Positions 58,572 through 64,000 of a stretch of 64,000 nucleotides of DNA are shown piece after piece; within the stretch, counting starts at the first letter, position 1, and every line of letters starts with the position of its first letter. The notes under the pieces were generated by a model. That model was not told where the DNA came from, ran no database searches, and worked only from the letters and a program-made list of their open reading frames with translations. Origin of the DNA: Halostella litorea (GTDB lineage: Archaea; Halobacteriota; Halobacteria; Halobacteriales; Natronoarchaeaceae). The stretch covers positions 485,223-549,222 of the forward strand of contig NZ_ML214300.1 of assembly GCF_004785955.1 (NCBI RefSeq), read 5' to 3'. Position numbers and translations under genes: made by a program.

Positions 58572-59260
58572 TTCTCGACCGGTTCGACCCGCTCCCGGAT
58601 CCAGTCGGCCGCGGCGGCCACCTCCTCGGGGTCGCCGCCGCTTATCTTCACCCGCACGTAGTCGCCCGGATAGCAGCCGACGGTCACGTCGAACCGCGAC
58701 CGGAGGTCGTCGACCCGCGAGAGCAGGGCGCTTTCCGGCTCGTCGGCCTCGACGACCGTCACGTGCTTTTCGGCCCCCTGGAACTCGTCGGCGACGCGCT
58801 CGAACATCGCCTCCATCTCTGCGGGGACGCCCGGCAGGACGTAGACGGAGTCGACGACACAGCCCGGGGCGACGCCCACCTCGTTGTGGAGCACGCGGGC
58901 ACCCCGCGGGAGGTCCGCGGTCCCCTCGGTGAGGTCGTCGCGGGTGTAGCCGCCGTGCTCGGCGAGCCACTCCAGGGCGGCCTCGTGTTCGACCACGTCC
59001 CGGCCGAGGGCGGCCGCGACCGCCTCCATCGTCACGTCGTCGTGGGTCGGGCCGAGCCCGCCGGTGACGAGGACGGCGTCGTACTCCGCGCGGTACTCGT
59101 TGACGACCCGGGCGATGTCCGCCTCCCGGTCCGGGACGACGGTCACCCGCTCGACCGTCACCCCGCGGCCGTCCAGTCGGTCGCAGAGCCAGGTCGCGTT
59201 CGTGTTGGTCGTGTCGCCCGACAGGAGTTCGTCGCCGACAGTGACCACCGCGGCGTTCAT
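58568..59260 (-). CDS. CinA/molybdopterin-binding-domain protein
   Basis: The 230-residue protein has the MoCF-type domain of the competence/damage-inducible CinA family: MNAAVVTVGDELLSGDTTNT, then VLVTGGLGPTHDDVTMEAVA and LPGVPAEMEAMFERVADEF. It lacks the C-terminal deamidase domain of full CinA. Relatives are ADP-ribose/nucleotide pyrophosphatases. The longer frame from 59521 is a shadow. Confidence 0.9.
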   Translation of the reverse strand: MNAAVVTVGDELLSGDTTNTNATWLCDRLDGRGVTVERVTVVPDREADIARVVNEYRAEYDAVLVTGGLGPTHDDVTMEAVAAALGRDVVEHEAALEWLAEHGGYTRDDLTEGTADLPRGARVLHNEVGVAPGCVVDSVYVLPGVPAEMEAMFERVADEFQGAEKHVTVVEADEPESALLSRVDDLRSRFDVTVGCYPGDYVRVKISGGDPEEVAAAADWIRERVEPVEN

Positions 59261-59298
59261 GGCCGTCGATTGCGCCCGCGGGAGTAAAAGTTCGCGGG

Positions 59299-60057
59299 CT
59301 ACCGCATCCCCGGCGGCGGCTCGTCGTCGAACTCGTCGTCGTCCGTCTCCACGTCCAGCCCCATCTCCTCGCGGCGGCGCTCCAGTTCGCGGATCTGCCG
59401 GAGGTAGTAGATCAGGCCGGCGACCATGACGACCCCGAGCACGGCGACGATGCCGCCGAAGATGTAGATGTCGCGGTCGAGGTAGTACCGGACGAACACG
59501 TTGCCCTCGGGGTCGTCCCACCGCAGGTGAACGCGGCCGTCGACGACTTCCTTCTCGGGGTTACCCGGGCTGACGTGGCTAAAGAGGAAGTTCCCGGTCC
59601 GGTGGTTCGGCGGGAGGATCACCTCGTGGGACCCCTCGACGAGCACCGGCGACCCGAACTCCTTGGGCCGGGTGTCGGCGGTGTAGGCGACCGTCCCGTT
59701 CTCGGCCGGGAGGTCGATCACCGTCTCGCCGCCCTGCTTCTCGACGTCGAGGGCCGAACCGTTGACGAACGTCCCGTTCGCGTACCGGAACTTGACCGCG
59801 CGGACGTTCACCGGCTCGTTGCCGGCAAAGCCCTGCTGGTACACCGACAGCCGCGAGCGGTTGGCGGTGTCGTACACCGCCTGATACTCCGCGCCCTCGA
59901 TCGTTATCGTCACGGTGGCGTCGGTCTCCCAGTCGTAGTCGGCGTTCTCGTCTAGCTCCTCGTCGGTGATGTCGTCGGCGAACGGTCCGACGCTACAGCC
60001 GGCCGTGACCGCAAGCAGGCCGACCAGCGCCGCGCCGACGAGGAGTCGCCTGTTCAT
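59299..60057 (-). CDS. DUF5803-type lipoprotein with membrane anchor
   Basis: The 252-residue protein has a lipoprotein signal (MNRRLLVGAALVGLLAVTAG followed by Cys) and a beta-rich extracellular domain with several Asn-x-Ser/Thr sites. A transmembrane helix at about 195-220 (DIYIFGGIVAVLGVVMVAGL) leads to a cytoplasmic coiled, acidic tail (IRELERRREEMG). I associate it with the haloarchaeal DUF5803 family from memory of its position next to DUF2110 and tfe. Function unknown; overlaps the DUF2110 gene by 4 bp. Confidence 0.78.
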   Translation of the reverse strand: MNRRLLVGAALVGLLAVTAGCSVGPFADDITDEELDENADYDWETDATVTITIEGAEYQAVYDTANRSRLSVYQQGFAGNEPVNVRAVKFRYANGTFVNGSALDVEKQGGETVIDLPAENGTVAYTADTRPKEFGSPVLVEGSHEVILPPNHRTGNFLFSHVSPGNPEKEVVDGRVHLRWDDPEGNVFVRYYLDRDIYIFGGIVAVLGVVMVAGLIYYLRQIRELERRREEMGLDVETDDDEFDDEPPPGMR

Positions 60058-60734
60058 GGGACGACACAGCGGAGTTCGGCGGGGAGGTGCTCCCCGATGC
60101 TCGCGAGCAGCCCCGGCGGGTCCGTCCCCTCGCCGCAGACGATCGACTGTTCGAGCAGACCCAGCCGCTCAACCGTGACGATGTCCCGGGCGTGGCCGGC
60201 GCGGTTGACCGTCGCCCGCACCTCGGCGCGGGTCGCGCTGTTGACGTTGACGCGGCCGTCGCCGCGGGTCCACTCGTAGAGACGGTCGCGCTCCTCGTCG
60301 GCGAGGCGGTGTGCCTCGCCGTCCCCCTCGCCGCCGTACACGAAGCGCAGCGGGAGGTGCTGGACCAGCCCGAACCGCTCGCGGATCTGCTCGGGCGAGC
60401 CCTGACCGAGGCCGAGTTCGTCCGCCGGGATCCGGACCGACTCGCCGGCGTCGAGGACGAACCCGTCCTCGTCCCACCGCTCCAGCGTGCCCACGTACGT
60501 CTCGCCGGCCTCGAACTCGCCGGTGATCTCCCCCCACTCCTCGCGCAGCAGGTTCCGCGCGACGACGGCGTCCTCGCCGGAGACGGTGACCGACGGGAAG
60601 TCGTCGTGGCGGACGCCGACCTCGTAGCTCACGTCCAGGTCGCCCAGGGCGTTGTCGACCAGCGACCGCAGCGAGTCGACCGCGCGCTCCCGGGCGTCGC
60701 CCGCCACGTACAGCTTGGTTGCGAGGACGACCAT
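60054..60734 (-). CDS. DUF2110-family protein
   Basis: The 226-residue protein (MVVLATKLYVAGDARERAVD) ends with a helix-hairpin-helix-like segment (VNVNSATRAEVRATVNRAGH) and three beta-rich regions before it (YVGTLERWDEDGFVLDAGES looks like an OB/S1 strand set). It is translationally linked to tfe (one-base overlap), the usual archaeal arrangement, which hints at a role in transcription or RNA binding. No catalytic motif is visible. Confidence 0.82.
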   Translation of the reverse strand: MVVLATKLYVAGDARERAVDSLRSLVDNALGDLDVSYEVGVRHDDFPSVTVSGEDAVVARNLLREEWGEITGEFEAGETYVGTLERWDEDGFVLDAGESVRIPADELGLGQGSPEQIRERFGLVQHLPLRFVYGGEGDGEAHRLADEERDRLYEWTRGDGRVNVNSATRAEVRATVNRAGHARDIVTVERLGLLEQSIVCGEGTDPPGLLASIGEHLPAELRCVVP

Positions 60735-61252
60735 TATGCCTCGACGTTCAGTTCGTCGCGGAGCGCCGCGATGCGGTCCTCCATCGAGTCGACGAGCCGG
60801 GTGTTCTCCATCGCCTCCAGCGGCGAGCCGCACTCGGGACACTCGAAGCCGAAGTCCATCGCCTCGCCGAACTCGAAGCGGATGGAGTCGACCTCACAGA
60901 GGTAGAACTCGTGGTTGCGCTCGTACTCCTCGCGGTTCTCCAGGGCCTCCAGCAGCCGGTGCATCTCCTCCTCTAAGTTCTCCGGGATGTTCTCGTACTG
61001 GAACGTCCAGAGGTAGGTGAGCCACCCGGAGTCCTCGTCGCGCAGGCGGCGGTACGTCGCCAGGTCGTTCTCGTAGAGGATAAACAGCGCCCGGCGCACG
61101 TCGTTGAGTTCGAGGTCCAGCTCTTCGGCCAGTTCCTCGTCGGTCACCTCGCCGTCCGGCGGGGCGGCGGCGACCGGCATCCCCTTCGGTCCGACCAGCT
61201 CGTGAAGGTACTTCTGAATGACGGGGTCCTCGAGCAGGTCCTCAAAAGCCAT
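60734..61252 (-). CDS. tfe: Transcription factor E (TFIIE-alpha homologue)
   Basis: The 172-residue factor assists promoter opening. The N-terminal winged helix (MAFEDLLEDPVIQKYLHELV, ELAEELDLELNDVRRALFIL) is followed by a zinc ribbon whose C-terminal knuckle is FECPECGSPLEAMENTRLVD. The N-terminal knuckle is FYLCEVDSIRF, with only one clear Cys where two are usual. A TATA box lies 29 bp upstream; its transcript should be leaderless. Confidence 0.93.
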   Translation of the reverse strand: MAFEDLLEDPVIQKYLHELVGPKGMPVAAAPPDGEVTDEELAEELDLELNDVRRALFILYENDLATYRRLRDEDSGWLTYLWTFQYENIPENLEEEMHRLLEALENREEYERNHEFYLCEVDSIRFEFGEAMDFGFECPECGSPLEAMENTRLVDSMEDRIAALRDELNVEA

Positions 61253-61277
61253 TGGTAATAACGGCGTCCGTCAGGCG

Positions 61278-61284
61278 TTTAAAA
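61278..61284 (-). promoter_or_regulatory. TATA box of tfe
   Basis: TTTTAAA on the minus strand is centred 29 bp before the tfe ATG and is the clearest TATA box in this part of the window. Confidence 0.65.
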
Positions 61285-61289
61285 CCTCC

Positions 61290-61339
61290 GAATCACTCAC
61301 TCCGTTCGTGATTCGTGGCTCGCAGTCCCGAGGGACTGC
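61290..61339. repeat. Pair of inverted repeats upstream of tfe
   Basis: GAATCA (61290-61295) pairs with TGATTC (61308-61313) around a 12-base spacer, and nearby GCAGTCCC-GA-GGGACTGC (61322-61339) is a perfect 8-bp stem. Both lie between the lipoprotein gene stop and the tfe promoter. The spacer text CACTCCGTTCG resembles the loop of the hairpin after nuoI (TCACTTCGTTC), so these may belong to a dispersed palindromic repeat. Confidence 0.5.
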
Positions 61340-61367
61340 TCACCTCCGGAACTTCACTTCGTGCCGT

Positions 61368-61808
61368 TCAACAGCCGTACCACGACTCGAACCCCTCCTC
61401 CGTCAGCGTGATCCCGACGTCTTTCCCCTCGCAGTCCAGGTCGTCGTCGGGCGCATAGGCCCACGTCGCCGCCGTGCCGTCCGGCGTGAACGCCCGCACC
61501 GTCGCCGGCGTGGCGTCGACGCCCGCGGACTGGTCGAGGTGGTCCGGTTCAAGGCTGTAGACGCGGCTGAACAGGGCGGCTCCGTCGTCGTCCTCCACCC
61601 GGACGCCGATCCGCGTGGGGTCGGCCGTCCTGTTCTCGACGAGTATCTCGACGGTGTCGCCCTCGCCCTCCCGCTCGGAGCCGCCGGGGAGGTCGACCGC
61701 GGCACAGCCGGCAAGCGACCCGGCGGTCGCCACGCCGACGGTCGCGAGAAACCGCCGGCGGGAGCGGCCGGGCATGCCGCCGGAGTCGGAGTTCCGGTTC
61801 GGGGACAT
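61368..61808 (-). CDS. Tat-exported lipoprotein, unknown function
   Basis: The 146-residue protein has a twin-arginine signal (MPGRSRRRFLATVGVATAG) and a lipobox Cys (SLAGC). The mature domain is a small beta fold (TVEILVENRTADPTRIGVRV; then a C-terminal DVGITLTEEGFESWYGC with a terminal Cys). The same general plan appears in the lipoprotein at 27.8-28.3 kb. The ATG at residue 12 is an alternative start. Function not recognised. Confidence 0.75.
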   Translation of the reverse strand: MSPNRNSDSGGMPGRSRRRFLATVGVATAGSLAGCAAVDLPGGSEREGEGDTVEILVENRTADPTRIGVRVEDDDGAALFSRVYSLEPDHLDQSAGVDATPATVRAFTPDGTAATWAYAPDDDLDCEGKDVGITLTEEGFESWYGC

Positions 61809-61886
61809 GGTCGCATGTTCGCCCGGAGCGCCGTCAGCGTTTCCCCCGTTCCGCCGGCGTCCGTCGCGACACGCGTGGCTCCGCCC

Positions 61887-62426
61887 TCACTCGTCGTCGG
61901 CCGACTCGACCCGCTTGCCCGTCGCCATCGGCACCACGCGCTGGTCGGCGTCGGCCCACTCGCGGTCGAGTTCGCGGCCCTCGAACAGCCGGTCCAGGAA
62001 GACGGCCAGCCCGGCGACCTCCGAGTGGGGCTGGTTGGTGACGCCGACGTTCCAGTCGGCGGCCTCGTACACGTCGAAGGGGACCTTCTCCGCGCCGACG
62101 ACGACGAGCACCGGGTCGGTCCCGTGGGCTTCGCGTATCTCTTCTTCCACGTCCTGGACGCGCTCGCCGTACATGGTCAGGTGGACGACGACGCCGGGCC
62201 AGTCCCGGATCGTCGCCTTTGGCGAGTCGGTGAGTTCGGCCGAGAAGGGGCCGCCGAACCGCCCGGTGATGTCCTCGATCGTCTCCTTGGCCTGCGTGGA
62301 CGAGGTCAGGAGCACGCGGTCCGCTCCGAGCGCGCGGGCGGTCAGTCCGACATGAGTCGTCATCCGCCCGTCGCGACCGGGCCGGTGGCCGAGCCGCAGC
62401 ACGGCGACCTCGGGTTCCCCCTGCAT
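61887..62426 (-). CDS. trm56: tRNA (cytidine-56-2'-O)-methyltransferase
   Basis: The 179-residue SPOUT-class enzyme methylates C56 in the T-loop of archaeal tRNAs. Hallmarks are VAVLRLGHRPGRDGRMTTHV at the N-terminus and the knot region LVVVGAEKVPFDVYEAADWN, VGVTNQPHSEVAGLAVFLDR. Length is normal for the archaeal family. Confidence 0.93.
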   Translation of the reverse strand: MQGEPEVAVLRLGHRPGRDGRMTTHVGLTARALGADRVLLTSSTQAKETIEDITGRFGGPFSAELTDSPKATIRDWPGVVVHLTMYGERVQDVEEEIREAHGTDPVLVVVGAEKVPFDVYEAADWNVGVTNQPHSEVAGLAVFLDRLFEGRELDREWADADQRVVPMATGKRVESADDE

Positions 62427-62476
62427 GGGGGAACGGTCGCGTGGGAGCGGTTAGGGGGTTTCGCTTCCGCCGCGGG

Positions 62477-62941
62477 TTACTCCTCCTCGTCGCGCGCGTC
62501 GACGACGAGCACGGGGATCGTCGCCGTACGGACGACCCGTTCGGTGACGCTGCCGAGCAGCATCCGGCTGATGCCAGAGCGACCGTGGGAGCCCATCACC
62601 GCCAGGTCGATGTCGTTGTCCGCGATGTACGCGACGATCTCGTCGTGGGGGCTGCCGACCGCGACGTGTTCGACCGCCTCCAGCCCCGCGTCGGCCGCCT
62701 GTCGGGCGACCTCGGCAGTCGCCTCCTCGGCCTTCTGCTGTACCTCCGGCATCTCGGATAGCTTCCCCTGGCGCAGGCGCTCGACCTGCTCGGTGCCGAG
62801 GCTGTAGTTGGTCGCCTGCAGGTCGACGACGTACAGCGCGTGTACGGTCGCCCCGTACCGCTCGGCGATGTCGACGCCGTGCCGTATCGACCTGCGAGCC
62901 GGTTCGCTTCCGTCCGTCGGGATCAGGATGTTGTCGTACAT
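62477..62941 (-). CDS. Universal stress protein
   Basis: The 154-residue UspA-fold protein has the N-terminal [19 protein letters not shown] and the ATP-binding glycine motif [20 protein letters not shown] with [11 protein letters not shown]. It lies 6 bp downstream of the symporter gene on the same strand; haloarchaeal symporters are often paired with Usp proteins, suggesting nucleotide-dependent control of transport. Confidence 0.92.
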   Translation of the reverse strand: MYDNILIPTDGSEPARRSIRHGVDIAERYGATVHALYVVDLQATNYSLGTEQVERLRQGKLSEMPEVQQKAEEATAEVARQAADAGLEAVEHVAVGSPHDEIVAYIADNDIDLAVMGSHGRSGISRMLLGSVTERVVRTATIPVLVVDARDEEE

Positions 62942-62947
62942 TGTGAA

Positions 62948-64000
62948 TCAGTCGTCCGCCGGGGCGTCGCCCTCGACGATGTCCTCGGCCGAGTCCATCT
63001 GCTGCATGGGCTCGGGGCTGTGACACTGCCGGACGAGGCGCTTGATGTCCTCGGGCGGTTCCTCGGTCGCCATCGAGACGGCGATGGTGACGGCGAACAC
63101 GACCGGGACGGCGATGAGCGCCGAGCCGATCGCCGGGACCCACTGGGCCAGCGTCGGCGAGATGGTCCCGTCGATCGAGCCGACGTACGTCGGCAGCACC
63201 TCGTTTATCATCGGCACGGTCCAGATGACGAGGCCGGTCGTCATCCCGGCGAGCGCGCCCTGACGGTTCGTGTTCTCCCACCAGAGCCCGAGGAAGAACA
63301 TCGGGAACAGCACCGCGCCCGCGAGCGAGAACGCGTAGGACACCAGCGCGGCGATGGGGGCCGCCGGGTCCAGCGCGGCCAGCGTCGTGATGACGCCGAG
63401 CGCGACGATGGCGGCCCGGCCGACGAACACCTGCTGGCGCTGGGTCGCGTCCTCGTTGATGATGTTGGCGTAGATGTCGTGGGAGATCGCCGACGACCCG
63501 GCGATGAACAGGCCGGCGGTCGTCGCGATCGCCGCGGCGATGCCGCCGGCGGCGACGAAGCCGACGAACCAGGTCGGCAGTTGCGCCAGTTGCGCCGCCA
63601 ACACGACGATCGTGTCCGCTTCGGCCGGGCCCATCCCGACGCCGCCGTAGAGGTCGACGCCGAACGCCGCGAACGCCGGCGCGCTCAGGTACAGGAGGCA
63701 GATGAAAAACAGCCCCCAGACCGTCGACCAGCGGGCGGTCCGCTCGCTCTCGACCGTGTAGAACCGCACCAGGACGTGTGGTAACCCGCAGGTCCCGACG
63801 ACCAGCGAGAACGCCGTCGCGATCCACAGGTAGTAGCTCTCGTTGGTGAACGGGTCGCTGAACTCGCTGCTAAGCTGGCTGAACAGCGCGCCGTACTCGA
63901 TCTGCGGCAGCACCGTCGAATAGCCCTGCGAGAGGCCGACGGCGTACAGGCCGGCCAGGAACGCCACGATGAGGATGACGTACTGGACGGCCATGTTCTT
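62948..64000 (-). CDS. Sodium:solute symporter, 5' end missing
   Basis: This is the C-terminal part (about 350 residues) of an SSS-family symporter; the frame is still open at the right edge, and the MAVQYV Met at 63994 is internal. Features are SLVVGTCGLPHVLVRFYTVE (conserved GxxxxPHxxxRF), VAAGGIAAAIATTAGLFIAG and SAISHDIYANIINEDATQRQ, with about eight visible helices and an acidic tail. The PH-x-L-x-RF segment is typical of acetate/cation symporter-like members (ActP or VC2705 group). The substrate is not certain. Confidence 0.9.
   Translation of the reverse strand, partial: KNMAVQYVILIVAFLAGLYAVGLSQGYSTVLPQIEYGALFSQLSSEFSDPFTNESYYLWIATAFSLVVGTCGLPHVLVRFYTVESERTARWSTVWGLFFICLLYLSAPAFAAFGVDLYGGVGMGPAEADTIVVLAAQLAQLPTWFVGFVAAGGIAAAIATTAGLFIAGSSAISHDIYANIINEDATQRQQVFVGRAAIVALGVITTLAALDPAAPIAALVSYAFSLAGAVLFPMFFLGLWWENTNRQGALAGMTTGLVIWTVPMINEVLPTYVGSIDGTISPTLAQWVPAIGSALIAVPVVFAVTIAVSMATEEPPEDIKRLVRQCHSPEPMQQMDSAEDIVEGDAPADD

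Noticed and set aside
1-64000. CRISPR array, tRNA, rRNA or intact insertion sequence
   Set aside because: No regularly spaced direct repeats, no tRNA-like cloverleaf in the gaps inspected by eye, and no transposase motifs in the protein set; tRNAscan-SE and ISfinder would be needed to be certain.

Overview
The window is chromosomal DNA of a halophilic archaeon (class Halobacteria). The evidence is very high G+C, strongly acidic proteins, ATG codons about 28 bp downstream of TATA-like boxes (leaderless transcripts), archaeal factors such as TFE and Trm56, Tat-type lipoprotein signals, an Agl23-like membrane protein, a halocyanin-like copper protein and a fused NuoCD. The genus cannot be fixed from the sequence alone. 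No tRNA, rRNA, CRISPR array or intact insertion sequence was seen. Gene density is very high, with many 1-4 bp overlaps.

Layout. (1) 1-5.4 kb: 3' part of a haem-copper oxidase subunit I gene with two tiny membrane proteins, then an acyl-CoA synthetase and the catalytic subunit of methylmalonyl-CoA mutase. (2) 5.4-10.7 kb: a two-gene ABC exporter, a divergent winged-helix/zinc-ribbon regulator, a CBS-ParB protein and a TrkA-N/DHH phosphoesterase. (3) 10.8-21.6 kb: the respiratory complex I cluster nuoA-B-CD-H-I // J1-J2-K-L-M-N on the minus strand. It lacks nuoEFG. It is interrupted between nuoI and nuoJ1 by a 455-bp gap holding a terminator-like hairpin and a 75-bp copy of the nuoI 3' end. 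(4) 21.7-29.3 kb: purE-purK, an Agl23-like glycosylation protein, ribH plus an aminotransferase, 5-formyl-THF cyclo-ligase, a lipoprotein, ribL and a JAMM protease. (5) 29.4-41.2 kb: a RecJ/GAN-like DHH nuclease, an exported phospholipase D-family protein, a HEAT-repeat protein, a CDP-alcohol phosphatidyltransferase, a halocyanin-like protein, a large pilin-like von Willebrand A protein, a glutathionyl-hydroquinone reductase-like protein, a degenerate restriction-fold protein and a zinc ribbon. (6) 41.4-53.9 kb: a chemotaxis island with a transducer bearing an acidic tail, cheR, cheD, two cheC genes, cheA, cheB, cheY, cheW, a second CheW-like protein and an HTH regulator whose TATA box lies inside a perfect palindrome. 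(7) 53.9-64 kb: a DMT transporter, a putative zincin-like protein, an SRPBCC protein, an AbrB-PhoU regulator, an NAD-kinase-like protein, a mini-protein, a CinA-like protein, a DUF5803/DUF2110/tfe operon, a lipoprotein, trm56, a universal stress protein and a truncated sodium:solute symporter.

How the genes fit together. Complex I (without its NADH module) and the terminal oxidase are parts of an aerobic chain. The che genes form a complete excitation/adaptation circuit: transducer, CheW, CheA, CheY, then CheB/CheR methylation and CheC/CheD. The archaellum genes and cheF are not in the window. Most of the window is ordinary haloarchaeal core genome. The least explained pieces are the duplicated nuoI tail, a double-hairpin in-frame insert inside the aminotransferase gene, the long acidic low-complexity segments of the transducer and CheA, three candidate operators (38.5, 52.3 and 53.5 kb), and a secreted lamin-tail/phospholipase D fusion. 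I did not find a clear multi-gene system that looks undescribed.
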